From Desertimonas sp963786985 (GTDB lineage Bacteria > Actinomycetota > Acidimicrobiia > Acidimicrobiales > Ilumatobacteraceae): 64,000 nt of DNA. Each line of letters opens with the position of its first letter. Position 1 is the first letter of the stretch. The translations under genes were made by a program, and so were the position numbers. Of this stretch, positions 34,363 to 43,517 are shown piece by piece. The DNA lies in the NCBI GenBank assembly GCA_963786985.1, contig CAWBBL010000018.1, positions 62,001 to 126,000 on the forward strand. The letters are read 5' to 3'. The notes under the pieces are model-generated. The model made no database searches, was not told where the DNA came from, and saw only the letters and a list, made by a program, of their open reading frames with translations.

Positions 34363-34450
34363 GCCGTTCCCGTTCTGGGCGGCCTGCGGTCCGTTCCCGG
34401 ATCTGGGCGGCGGACGGTCCGGTTTCCGGGGGTTTGAGCCGCCCAGATCA
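34363..34450. repeat. Dispersed intergenic repeat B, copy 3 (hairpin)
   Basis: It contains two CTGGGCGGC cores and a perfect 12-bp inverted repeat, GATCTGGGCGGC (34400-34411) and GCCGCCCAGATC (34438-34449). It lies between the convergent crp-like and FecR genes and could be a bidirectional terminator. The copy at 49411-49492 has the same two-module layout. Confidence 0.8.
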
Positions 34451-36074
34451 GGCGATACCGAGGCGCCACAACGCGCGCGCGGCCCACCCGGCTGGACGCT
34501 CCGTCGCCTCCGGTTCGGCCGCGCCGGCGGATCGACCGCCGCGACCGCTCGACCGGCGCCGCCGTCTCGGCAGGAGTAGCCGTCGCGGCAGGCGTCTCGG
34601 CCGGGGGCTTCGTGTCCGCGTGTCCGCCGGGGCAGTCGTTGCGGCTGAGCCGTCGTCTCGACTGCCGCGTCGTCGCCAGTGCCAGTGTCGGTGGAGGGCT
34701 GGTGACGGTCGTATCCGGCGGAGTCGTCTCGATCACGGGCCGCGCTGACGCCGTCACGAGCTCCGGTGCCGTCGTCGTGGTCGTCGACGGCGGCACGGAC
34801 GCCGTGCGACGGTGGCGGCGGCCGCCGCCGCGGTCGTGCACGAGCCGCTCTGACGCATGGGAAGTCAGTCCCGCGATGGGCCACAAGTGCGCTCGACGGC
34901 GTCCGACGGTCGACGACGCAGATACTGCGTAGCGTGTCGCCACGGGACTCGATGGCAGATCGGCACCACTCGACGGCGGATCGTGGTGGTCGTCGTCGGC
35001 GGCAGGGTGGTCGTCGTGGTCGTGGTCGTAGTCGTAGTCGTGGTCGTGGTCGTCGATCGTCGTCGACGAGGTCTCGGCTCCGTCGGCTCTCGTCGTCGTC
35101 GGTCGACGGCTCGTTCGGAGCCTCGGTGGTCGTGGTCGAGGAATCGGTCGTCGTGGTGGACGGATCGGTTGTCGTTGTCGATCGTCGTCGTCGTGACGGA
35201 TCCTCGGTCGTCGTGGACGTGTCGGCGTCGTCGTCGACGTGGACTCCTCGGTCGTCGACGTCGACGGCTCCGTCGTCGTCGTGGACGTGTCAGCCGTTGT
35301 CGTCGACGTTGTCGCCAGCTCCGTTGTCGTCGGCTCCGCCTCGTCGGTCCCGAGGGTCGTCACGAGGTCATCGAATCCGGCGCCGATGTCCCGCTTGACG
35401 TTGGCGACCAGCCACGGATCAGCGAGCAACTCAGCCAGCGTCACCGGGATCACCGGACCGGCGACTCCCCCGACGACCTCGACCTTCGCCGGCCCGATCA
35501 CCTCGATCACCGAGCCATTGCCGAGCGCCACCTCGATGACGCCCTCGAACACCACGTAGGAGCAGTTGCCGGCGCTGACGCAGTCGAGCACGAAGGCGGT
35601 CCCGCGGACCGTCGCCGTCGCCTGCGACGTCTCCACCGTGAACTCGCCTTCGCCCAACGATTCGACACGGTGCCAGGTACGCCCGACACCCATCGACGTC
35701 CTCGTCGTGGACACGCCGGCGTCGTCGGTCAGCTCGACCACCTCGAACTCGGTGTCGATGTCGAGACGCGTGCGCGACCCGTCCAGATAGGCGATCTCGG
35801 CAAACCCGGTGAAGTCAGTGCGGACGCCGTCACCGACGGCGACCGGCTCGACAGCCTCCAGCAGGACGAACGGCGCGTCGGCTCCGCCACGCACCTCGAC
35901 CCCGGCCTCGATCGCCGAGGCGTCGCCGACCACCACCGGGTCCCGCTCAGTCGACGCCAGCGCCGAACCCGCGCCGGACCACAGGGCCACCGAGCAGATC
36001 GCCGCGATGGCGACGTGTGCCGTTGTCTGCCTCGCTCGCCTTCCTGGCGACGCGAGGATCCGCCGCTGCGTCAT
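34448..36074 (-). CDS. FecR-domain exported protein with Thr-rich tail, probably frameshifted
   Basis: The signal peptide (residues about 15-42, ending A-L-A-S) is followed by a FecR domain (about 60-230; V-R-T-D-F-T-G-F-A-E-I, W-H-R-V, T-A-T-V-R-G-T-A-F). The rest is a long Thr/Ser/Pro linker. The frame seems broken in the repetitive DNA. After S-T-T-T, adding one G near 35222 gives A-D-T-S-T-T-T-E, which repeats an upstream motif. More shifts are needed to keep the Thr frame near 35000-35080. Unrepaired, the frame overruns the repeat and the crp 3' end to 34317. One alternative frame ends R-L-G-I-A at TGA 34448-34450 beside the hairpin, and is used here. FecR-CHASE2-cyclase pairs are known signalling partners. 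Confidence 0.65.
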
Positions 36075-37963
36075 GGGACACTCCCTTTGAACGATCCGCC
36101 CGCCGCGCCCGGCGCACTCATCGACTCAGCCGTCACAGAGTCGTGCCCGCCAGGATACGGGGTCGCCGACCGGATTGAACGGTACACGACCACCGGTGCG
36201 GCAACCCCCTTCAAATTGACCTCACCGGACGGCGCAAAGTCCTCACGAAGTTCGGTGCTCGCCGCGCTGCATGCCCGTTCGGAAACCACGATCTCGCCTG
36301 CGCCAGCGCGTTCGCACAGCCTGGCACCGATGTTCACCGCCTCACCGACGACCGCGTACTGACGGCGGTTCTCGGTTCCGACGTGGGCGGCGACCACCGA
36401 CCCGTAGTGGACACCGACGCCGAAGCGCACCGGAGGGAGTCCAGCACTTGTCAATCGGTCGTCGAGCGCGGCGATCTCGTCCTGCATTTCAAGGACGCTC
36501 CGCAGTGCCTCGGTCGCCATCGTGTCGTCCGCCACCGGAACTCCGAAGACGGCGAACACCTCATCGCCGACGAACTGCATCACCGTGCCGCGGTGACGTT
36601 GGATGATCGCCACCACGTACTCGTAGTAGCACTCGAGCAACACGCGCACTCGGGCCGGCGGAAGGGCGGTCGTCAGCGGCGTGAAGTCGCGGAGGTCGGC
36701 GAACACCACGGTCACGTCACCCCGGACCCCGGACACTGCCGCCGCCAACCGGACCGGATCTTCCAACTGCTGAACCACCTGGGCCGGAACGTAGGTGGAG
36801 AACAGGCGCCACGCCCGTCGTCGATGTCGGGCTTCGGTGAAGTACCGCCACACCGTCCCGGTGGCTGCCGCCAGAACGACAGCGAGCACCGGCCACACGA
36901 CGTTCCAGAGCATTCCGGCGCTGTGGAACCGCCACGTGACGAAGGAGACGACGCCAGCCGCTACTGCCACAGAGCCGATCAGGGCGGGCACCAGCCGGAG
37001 TGCCGCGAACATCGCCATCACGGCGGCCACGGCCACGGCAAGAAGACTGAGTTCGGCGGCGATCGACGGCCGGCCGAGGTAGCCCGACGACAGGATCGTG
37101 TTGACGGCGTTGGCGAGCACGACGACCCCCGAGGTACTCCCCGAGCGGTCGGTGGGGACGAGTTGCTGATCTCCCAGGGTCGGCTCGGTGATCCCGACGA
37201 GGACGACCCGGTCACGGAACGCATCGGCGTCGACAGCTCCGCTGAGCACGTCGATCGCCGGGATCACGGTCTGCTGCTCGAGTGTCGGCGACCAGTTCAG
37301 CGTCAACTCGGCGTCATCGAGAGGAATGAAACGATCGCCCACCTGCACGCCTCCGGGCCGTTCAGTGAGTGGGACCACCGCTCCCTCAACGACCGATACG
37401 GCAGCGAGGGCGATTGACGGCCGGGCGATACCGCGCTCGTCGAGGGCGTAAGCGGGCAACGTGCGCACGACACCGGTATCGCCGGATCGGCTGATGTTGG
37501 CGTGGCCGAGGGCGGCCGCCGCGGCGGCGAACGGATCAGCGGGCACGATGGCACCGACGATCTGTGGTGGGCCGTCTTCGCCGGCGGTCAGGGTCAGCGC
37601 TGTCGGCAGCACGGTCGGTGTCTCACCCATGGCGGCGACCAGGGCATCGTCTCCTTCCCCGGGGTCCACAAGCAGAACGTCGTAGAGGACGACCGCGGGG
37701 TCGTTGGCACCGATCCGGTCGAGCAGTTCGGCATGCAGATCTCGGGGCCACGGCCACGGTTCGGTCGCCAGGAGCGTGTCCCGATCGATCCCGACGACGA
37801 CGACGTCATCCGACGAGGCGAGGCCGGGCTGCAGTCGATCCTCCCACAGGTTCTGCACCCCGTCGAGGCGGTCGGCCACCAGGCCCCAGGCACACACGGC
37901 GGCCACACCGATGCCGATGGCGGCGGCGGCGAGAAGCCGGCGACTCACCTGGGACCAACTCAC
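36071..37963 (-). CDS. CHASE2-domain adenylate/guanylate cyclase
   Basis: This 630-residue protein has an N-terminal membrane helix, an extracytoplasmic CHASE2 sensor (about 35-300), three membrane helices (about 305-375) and a class III cyclase domain (about 405-585). Metal-binding Asp residues are present (V-V-F-A-D-L-R-D-F-T and F-V-G-D-E-V), as are the transition-state Asn/Arg (V-N-I-G-A-R-L). The usual substrate-selecting Lys is Gln (V-M-Q-F-V-G-D) and the partner Asp/Thr position reads R-Q-Y-A, so ATP versus GTP use is uncertain. It overlaps the FecR gene by 4 bases, follows folC by 52 bases, and lies near a Crp-type regulator. Confidence 0.92.
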   Translation of the reverse strand: MSWSQVSRRLLAAAAIGIGVAAVCAWGLVADRLDGVQNLWEDRLQPGLASSDDVVVVGIDRDTLLATEPWPWPRDLHAELLDRIGANDPAVVLYDVLLVDPGEGDDALVAAMGETPTVLPTALTLTAGEDGPPQIVGAIVPADPFAAAAAALGHANISRSGDTGVVRTLPAYALDERGIARPSIALAAVSVVEGAVVPLTERPGGVQVGDRFIPLDDAELTLNWSPTLEQQTVIPAIDVLSGAVDADAFRDRVVLVGITEPTLGDQQLVPTDRSGSTSGVVVLANAVNTILSSGYLGRPSIAAELSLLAVAVAAVMAMFAALRLVPALIGSVAVAAGVVSFVTWRFHSAGMLWNVVWPVLAVVLAAATGTVWRYFTEARHRRRAWRLFSTYVPAQVVQQLEDPVRLAAAVSGVRGDVTVVFADLRDFTPLTTALPPARVRVLLECYYEYVVAIIQRHRGTVMQFVGDEVFAVFGVPVADDTMATEALRSVLEMQDEIAALDDRLTSAGLPPVRFGVGVHYGSVVAAHVGTENRRQYAVVGEAVNIGARLCERAGAGEIVVSERACSAASTELREDFAPSGEVNLKGVAAPVVVYRSIRSATPYPGGHDSVTAESMSAPGAAGGSFKGSVP

Positions 37964-38015
37964 GATCGCTCCTCTGCTGCGCCGCGAGCCGCCACTCGCC
38001 GTGAATCAGGCGAGT

Positions 38016-39305
38016 CTACGGAGCGAGTCGCTGGACGGCATTGCGTGCCGCACCGGCCACATACAGCGAGCCGGCGACCAAAATCGCGTCGTCGCCGCCG
38101 GCCAGGCGCAGGGCGTGGGCGCAGGCGTCGTCGACGGTGTCGTGGGCAAACACCTCGTCGCAGCCGATGGCCAATGCCGCCTTGGCGATGACTCCGGCAT
38201 CCGCCGCCCGCGGCGACGGGGCGGTGCACGCCACGACCACGTCGAACTCGTCGGCGCGCAGCGCTTCGAGCATCGCTTGAGGCTCGCGGAGTGTGCCGAC
38301 CACGAGGATCCGCCGACCCTCCGGGTCGAAGTCGCTGAAGAATGCGCTCGCACAGGTGTCGGCGCCCGGTGGGTTGTGGGCACCGTCGACGATCACCAGC
38401 GGCTGATGCTTGAGCACCTCGAAGCGCCCGTTGAGCTGCACCGCGGCAAAGCCCTCGGCAACGACCTCCGGGGCCAGCGGGGCGGCGAAGAACGCCTCGA
38501 CGGCGGCCAGGGCGATCGCCGCGTTGTCGCCCTGGTGGGCGCCATGGAGAGGCACGAAGGTGTCCGGATAGATCGTCGTCGGCGTGCGCAGATCGACGAA
38601 CCGGCCGCCAATGGCGAGCTGGTTGTGGGCGACGTCGAAGTCCTCGCCGCGATACAGACGGGTGGCGGCTTCCTCGGCGGCGAGCACGGCCACGAGCTCC
38701 GGGTCGGTGGCGCCGATCAGCGCCGCGCTGTGTGACTTGATGATCCCCGCCTTCTCGCGGGCGACATCGGCGAGCGTCGGCCCGGCGAACTCGGTGTGGT
38801 CCATGCCGATGTTGGTGATCACGGCGACTTGGGCGTCGACGACGTTGGTCGCGTCCCAGCGGCCGAGCAGACCGACCTCGACGACGGCGACATCGACAGC
38901 AACGTCGGCAAACCAGCGGAGCGCCGCCGCGGTGACTGCCTCGAAGTAGCCGGGACGCACGCCGGTGAGGCCCTCGAGGTTGGCCACAGCGGCGATCTGC
39001 TCGGCGAAGTCGTCGTCGGCGATCGCCTCGGAGTTGCGGGCGATCCGCTCATTGACCCGGTCGAGGTGCGGACTGGTGTAGGTGCCGACGGTCAGTCCCT
39101 GGGCCATCAGCAGCCGCGTGATCATCTGCGAGGTCGAGCCCTTGCCGTTGGTGCCCGTGACGTGGATGACCGGGAAGGCGTGTTGCGGGTCGCCCATCGC
39201 CGCGGTCAACCTCTCGATTCGCTCGGTGGTCGGCGAGGTGATCCGCCCGGTCCTCTCGTACGTCGCGTGGGCGTCGAGATACGCCAAGGCTTCGGCGTAG
39301 TTCAA
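38016..39305 (-). CDS. folC: Folylpolyglutamate/dihydrofolate synthase
   Basis: FolC adds glutamate to folates (and to dihydropteroate in bifunctional forms). The 429-residue protein has the Mur-ligase-like P-loop V-T-G-T-N-G-K-G-S-T near residue 48, the S-P-H-L omega loop, N-I-G-M-D-H and D-G-A-H-N-P motifs. It is downstream of clpX, separated only by a small opposite-strand ORF. Confidence 0.94.
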   Translation of the reverse strand: MNYAEALAYLDAHATYERTGRITSPTTERIERLTAAMGDPQHAFPVIHVTGTNGKGSTSQMITRLLMAQGLTVGTYTSPHLDRVNERIARNSEAIADDDFAEQIAAVANLEGLTGVRPGYFEAVTAAALRWFADVAVDVAVVEVGLLGRWDATNVVDAQVAVITNIGMDHTEFAGPTLADVAREKAGIIKSHSAALIGATDPELVAVLAAEEAATRLYRGEDFDVAHNQLAIGGRFVDLRTPTTIYPDTFVPLHGAHQGDNAAIALAAVEAFFAAPLAPEVVAEGFAAVQLNGRFEVLKHQPLVIVDGAHNPPGADTCASAFFSDFDPEGRRILVVGTLREPQAMLEALRADEFDVVVACTAPSPRAADAGVIAKAALAIGCDEVFAHDTVDDACAHALRLAGGDDAILVAGSLYVAGAARNAVQRLAP

Positions 39306-39355
39306 GACTGCGAGTCAATCAGCCGCGTCCCCCTTTCGGATACGTTCCTCGGACC

Positions 39356-39481
39356 GTGCGAATCCGAGACGTCTTCGAACCAGCGCTCGAGGTGCCCTCG
39401 ACGAGGCGGTCGAAGTCGGACCGCTACTTCCGGAAGATCGAATCGTGGGAGCCGCCGACCAACTTCTACGCCCGCTTCTGA
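39356..39481 (+). CDS. Candidate 41-residue basic protein
   Basis: A GTG-initiated small ORF on the strand opposite clpX and folC, with TACGTT 9 bases upstream. The product is basic and aromatic (R-Y-F-R-K-I-E-S-W-E-P-P near residues 24-35, then F-Y-A-R-F at the end), with strong GC-rich third-position codon use. No family is recognised. It fills the whole gap between folC and clpX, which supports its being real, but it could be chance. Confidence 0.45.
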   Translation: MRIRDVFEPALEVPSTRRSKSDRYFRKIESWEPPTNFYARF

Positions 39482-39503
39482 GCGCGCGCCCTCATCGCGC
39501 GGA

Positions 39504-40785
39504 TCAGCTGGCGGCGCGGCGTGGACGGGCAGCGCGCGTGGCCTCGCGCGGCACGAGCGTCGGGTTGGTCTTCTCGCGCACCGTCTGGGCGTCGATGACG
39601 ACCCTGCCGACGTCGGTGCGTCCGGGCAAGTCGTACATCGTGTTGAGGAGCACTTCCTCGAGGATCGCCCGCAACCCACGGGCGCCGGTACCGCGCAGCA
39701 GGGCGAGGTCGGCGATCGCCTGCAGACCGTCGGTATCGAACTCCAACTCCACGTCCTCGAACTCGAAGACCTTTTGGTATTGGCGCACGAGGGCATTCTT
39801 CGGCTCCGTGAGAATGCGCACGAGGGACTCGGCATCGAGGCTGCGCACGGCGCCGATCATCGGCATGCGGCCGATGAACTCGGGGATCATGCCGAACTTG
39901 ACGAGGTCTTCAGGCAGCACTTGAGCGAACAGCTCGCCCGGGTCGCGTCTGCGACTTCGATCGCACGGTGCCATGGAAGCCGACGCCCTTGTGGCCGATG
40001 CGGCTCTCGATGATCTGCTCGAGCCCGGCGAAGGCACCCCCGAGGATGAACAACACGTTGGTCGTGTCGATCTGGATGAACTCCTGGTGGGGGTGCTTGC
40101 GGCCGCCTTGGGGCGGGACCGAGGCGACGGTGCCCTCGAGGATCTTGAGCAGCGCTTGCTGGACACCCTCGCCCGACACATCACGGGTGATCGACGGGTT
40201 CTCGCTCTTGCGGGCGACCTTGTCGATCTCGTCGATGTAGATGATCCCGGTCTCGGCACGCTTGACGTCGAAGTCGGCGGCCTGGATCAGCTTGAGGAGG
40301 ATGTTCTCGACGTCCTCACCCACGTAACCCGCTTCGGTGAGGGCCGTCGCGTCGGCGACGGCGAAGGGCACGTTGAGCATCCGGGCGAGGGTCTGGGCGA
40401 GGTGGGTCTTGCCACAGCCCGTCGGCCCGAGCAGGAGGATGTTCGACTTCTGCAGCTCGACATCGTTGCGACCGACACCGGCGGACTGCTGGTACTGGAT
40501 CCGTCGGTAGTGGTTGTACACCGACACGGAGAGGATCTTCTTGGCGTGATCCTGGCCGACGACATAGTCGTCGAGGAACGCCCGGATCTCGCGAGGGTTC
40601 GGGAGGTGATCGAACGTCAGCTCCGCCGGTTCGGCGAGCTCTTCCTCGATGATCTCGTTGCAGAGATCGATGCACTCGTCGCAGATGTAGACCCCGGGGC
40701 CAGCGATCAGCTTGCGGACCTGCTTTTGCGACTTGCCGCAGAACGAGCACTTGAGCAGCTCGCCGGTGTCCCCGAACTTGGCCAC
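39504..40785 (-). CDS. clpX: ATP-dependent Clp protease ATPase subunit ClpX (one-base frameshift)
   Basis: ClpX unfolds substrates for ClpP. The N-terminal C4 zinc finger (C-S-F-C...C-D-E-C, residues 11-36), Walker A G-P-T-G-C-G-K-T, Walker B I-Y-I-D-E-I-D-K and the G-G-A-F-A-G-L-E sensor segment are present. At about 39946-39953 the frame shifts. Removing one base joins V-R-S-K-S to R-D-P-G-E-L-F-A-Q-V-L-P-E-D-L-V-K-F-G, aligning without gap to other ClpX proteins, and reaches the stop at 39504 (about 426 residues). Left as is, the first frame ends at 39910. Because ClpX is usually essential in actinobacteria, a sequence error is likely. Confidence 0.93.
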
Positions 40786-40815
40786 GTCCCTGTCCTTCTC
40801 ACGTGCTCCGGTCGA

Positions 40816-41448
40816 TTAACGGATCGCCCCGGACTGGTCGGTGACCCCCCGAGACTCGATGACAGTGTCGATGATGCCATACTCCAGCGCCTCGGCCGCT
40901 TCCATCACGAAGTCGCGGTCGGTATCGGTGTGGATCCGCTCCCGCGGCTGGCCCGTGTGGCGCGACAGCATCTGCTCCATGAGGTCGCGCATACGCAGGA
41001 TCTCCTTGGCCGCCAACTCGAGATCGGTGACCTGTCCGTAACCGACCTGACCGTGCGGCTGGTGGAGCAGGATTCGTGAGTGCGGCAGGGCGAGACGCTT
41101 GCCCTTGGCCCCGGCGGCGAGCAGCACGGCCGCCGCCGAAGCCGCCTGTCCGAGACAGATCGTGGCGATGTCGTTGCGGATGAAATTCATCGTGTCGTAG
41201 ATCGCGAACAACGACGTGATGTCACCACCCGGGCTGTTGATGTACAGGTTGATGTCCTTGTCGGGGTTCTCCGACTCGAGGTGGATCAACTGGGCACAGA
41301 TCAAGCTGGCGATCTGGTCGTCGATCGGCGTCTGCAGAAAGATGATGTTGTCCTTGAGCAGCCGGCTGTACAGGTCGTAGGCCCGCTCGCCGCGGCTCGT
41401 CTGCTCGACGACGTTGGGGACGAGGTAGCTCTGGGCATCCAGGTTCAT
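40816..41448 (-). CDS. clpP: ATP-dependent Clp protease proteolytic subunit
   Basis: A 210-residue serine protease subunit with catalytic Ser104 (G-Q-A-A-S-A), His129 (L-L-H-Q-P) and Asp179 (D-T-D-R-D). It starts L-V-P-N-V-V-E-Q-T-S-R-G-E-R-A-Y-D, the axial-loop and processing region. The residue after the nucleophile is Ala rather than the common Met. Its start overlaps the tig stop by 4 bases. Only one clpP is in this locus, whereas actinobacteria often carry two in tandem. Confidence 0.96.
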   Translation of the reverse strand: MNLDAQSYLVPNVVEQTSRGERAYDLYSRLLKDNIIFLQTPIDDQIASLICAQLIHLESENPDKDINLYINSPGGDITSLFAIYDTMNFIRNDIATICLGQAASAAAVLLAAGAKGKRLALPHSRILLHQPHGQVGYGQVTDLELAAKEILRMRDLMEQMLSRHTGQPRERIHTDTDRDFVMEAAEALEYGIIDTVIESRGVTDQSGAIR

Positions 41449-42866
41449 GATGTCGCCTCGGGGGTAGGGGAGTTGTCGTCGTGGTCGCTGTCGTCACGGG
41501 GCGTCGCGCCGTGTTCGGCATCGTCGTGGTCGTCGTCGTCGTCGTGGTCGTGGTCGTGGCCGAGCAGCTCGTCGCGGTCGAGATCGTTGCCGGCGGGGTC
41601 GACGAAGTCGACGTGGTGGAGCAACCAGTCGAGCGCCTTGGACTTGCGGATCTGAGCGCGGATCTCGACGTCGACGCCGGCGTCCTCGTAGGTGCTGCGG
41701 ACACGAGCCAGCTTCTGGCCGGTCTGCATGGCGATCCGCTGGTACTCCGCACGGAGCTCGTCGTCGTCGGCATCCAGTCCTTCGGCTGCCGCCACGGCGC
41801 GTAGCGCCAAATCGAGACGGACAGCTTGTTCCGACTCTGGACGCAAGCCTTCGACGAACGAGTTGCCGTCCTGGCCGGTGGCCGACAGGAACTGTTCGAG
41901 GTCGATGCCACGGGCCGCGAGCTGTCGAGCGGTGCCCTCGACGCGGCGGCGCAGATCGGAGTTGACAAGCGGCTGCGGCGGCTCGATGTCGGTGAGCTTG
42001 ACGAGCTCAGCCGTCGTCCGCCCGATCAACTCGTTGCGCGAGCTTTGCAGCTTGGTCTCGCCGAGGCGCCGGCGTACGGATTCCGTCCACGCGGCGACGG
42101 TGTCGAACTCACCGATGTTCTCCCCCACCCAGTCGTCGGTGAGCTCGGGGGCCACGAGCTGCTGGACACGGGAGACCTTGATCGTCATGTCGACCGGCTC
42201 AGTGGTGCCCTTGGGCGTCGTCGCGAACGAGCGCTCATCCCCTGGCGTGACGCCGACGAGGTGGTCGTCGAAGTCGTCGGACACCCACCCCTGGCCGATC
42301 TCGTAGGACCAGTCGTCGGCATTCAGCCCCGGTACCGGTTCCCCGTCACGGGTGCCGGCGAGGTCGACGACGACGTAGTCGCCAACCGCCGCCGGACGCT
42401 CGATGTCGTCCAGCGTGCCGAACCGCTTCAGCTCGGCAGCGACCTCGGAGTCGACCTCCTCGTCGGTGACGGCTACCGCTGACAGCTCGACGCGGAGGCC
42501 GTCGTATCCCGGGACGGTGACCTCCGGGCGCACCTCGAGCGTCGCGTCGAAGGCCACCGGCCCTTCCTCGCGACCGCTGGTGATCTCCACGTCGGGGGTG
42601 TCGATGACATCGACTTCGTGTTCGCGCACGGCTTTCGCCAAGTACTGCGGGATCGCGTCGTTGAGCGCCTGCTCGCGTGCCGGGGCGAGCCCGATGCGCG
42701 CCTCGAGGACACGGCGGGGGGCCTTGCCGGCCCGGAAGCCGGGGAGGCGAACCTCCTTGGCGATCTTGCGGAACGCTCGGTCGATCTCGCGGTCGAACTC
42801 GGACTCGTCGATGGTGATCGAGAGCTTGACCTTGTTGCCCTCGACTTCCTGAAGCGAAGAATTCAC
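41445..42866 (-). CDS. tig: Trigger factor with His/Asp-rich tail
   Basis: A ribosome-associated chaperone, 473 residues. The ribosome-docking G-F-R-A-G-K-A-P motif is near residue 44. The FKBP-like PPIase domain spans about 155-245, and the chaperone arms occupy the C-terminal half. The last 40 residues are an extreme acidic/histidine tail (H-D-H-D-H-D-D-D-D-D-H-D-D), longer than usual, which could bind metal ions. tig-clpP-clpX form one operon. The 42867-42991 gap upstream holds a C-element repeat. Confidence 0.94.
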   Translation of the reverse strand: MNSSLQEVEGNKVKLSITIDESEFDREIDRAFRKIAKEVRLPGFRAGKAPRRVLEARIGLAPAREQALNDAIPQYLAKAVREHEVDVIDTPDVEITSGREEGPVAFDATLEVRPEVTVPGYDGLRVELSAVAVTDEEVDSEVAAELKRFGTLDDIERPAAVGDYVVVDLAGTRDGEPVPGLNADDWSYEIGQGWVSDDFDDHLVGVTPGDERSFATTPKGTTEPVDMTIKVSRVQQLVAPELTDDWVGENIGEFDTVAAWTESVRRRLGETKLQSSRNELIGRTTAELVKLTDIEPPQPLVNSDLRRRVEGTARQLAARGIDLEQFLSATGQDGNSFVEGLRPESEQAVRLDLALRAVAAAEGLDADDDELRAEYQRIAMQTGQKLARVRSTYEDAGVDVEIRAQIRKSKALDWLLHHVDFVDPAGNDLDRDELLGHDHDHDDDDDHDDAEHGATPRDDSDHDDNSPTPEATS

Positions 42867-42934
42867 AGAGACCCGAGGCTACCGAGGAGAGTTCAGGGCT
42901 CGACGTCCGGTTCGATGTCCGTTCACCGATGCGC

Positions 42935-42994
42935 GCGACGAGGCGCCGGCCGAGGAGCGGTGCGTAGCGGTCTGCGGGCCGGGGGAAGGCAATG
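42935..42994. repeat. C-element, copy 2
   Basis: Related to 58579-58636 (shared CGACGAGGCGCC, GCCGAGGAGCGG and the GGCCGGGG...GGCAATGA end) and to the 29-bp tandem unit at 22922. It lies between divergent tig and the OB-fold gene and supplies the first ATG of the latter. Confidence 0.75.
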
Positions 42995-43381
42995 AGCGGT
43001 ACCGTTGACGGCGTGGGAGTGAAGTCGTTGGGACAGCGCCTACGGGCGTCGGTCGACGAGCTCGAGCGGGCCCGCCTGGTCGACCGCTGCGAGGGGCTGG
43101 GGATCACCAGCCTCGACGCGATCGTGCCCCGGCAGCCGATCCGCGTCGGTGGCGAGATCCACCGCGTCGTGATCGCCCCGCGCCACGGCATTCCGACGCT
43201 CGAGGTCGTGGTGTCCGACGGGACCGGCTCGATCACCGCAGTGTTCACCGGTCGGCGCAAGATCATCGGTGTCGACCATGGGCGCACCGTGATCCTCGAG
43301 GGCGTCGCCGTCCCCGAGCGTGACGGCATGGTCATCTTCAACCCGGCGTACACGCTCGTCGCCCCGCCCGCGCCGCACTAG
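42992..43381 (+). CDS. OB-fold nucleic-acid-binding domain protein
   Basis: A 129-residue protein. After a helical N-terminus, residues about 50-125 form an OB-fold beta barrel (V-G-G-E-I-H-R-V-V-I, L-E-V-V-V-S-D-G-T-G-S-I-T-A-V-F-T-G-R, G-R-T-V-I-L-E-G). It resembles the small actinobacterial OB-fold (tRNA_anti-like) proteins often found near Trk genes. ATG 42992 lies in the repeat, so GTG 43013 or 43019 are likelier starts. The ligand is unknown. Confidence 0.8.
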   Translation: MSGTVDGVGVKSLGQRLRASVDELERARLVDRCEGLGITSLDAIVPRQPIRVGGEIHRVVIAPRHGIPTLEVVVSDGTGSITAVFTGRRKIIGVDHGRTVILEGVAVPERDGMVIFNPAYTLVAPPAPH

Positions 43382-43395
43382 CCGACGTCATCGGC

Positions 43396-43460
43396 CCCAC
43401 CCGATCTGGGCGGCCTCCGATTCATTGGTCGATCTCCCGACGCCAACGTCGTCACAGCGA
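43396..43460. repeat. Dispersed intergenic repeat B, copy 2
   Basis: Nearly identical to 3978-4040 over about 60 bp, 39 kb away. It follows the OB-fold gene and faces the convergent epimerase gene. Confidence 0.75.
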
Positions 43461-43517
43461 CCAACCTCGGTGTCGGCAATGGCGGACGGAGGGCCCGGCG
43501 CTGCGACGCCGTGCGAA

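Noticed and set aside
34857..36362. Plus-strand frame with long Val runs opposite FecR
   Set aside because: It is the complement of Thr codons in the FecR linker and has no domain.
39504..40785. clpX as a true pseudogene
   Set aside because: All motifs are intact on both sides of a single one-base shift, and many other genes here show the same type of error.
41481..41804. Plus-strand frame with a poly-Val hydrophobic run, looking like a membrane peptide
   Set aside because: It is the complement of the His/Asp codons in the trigger factor tail.
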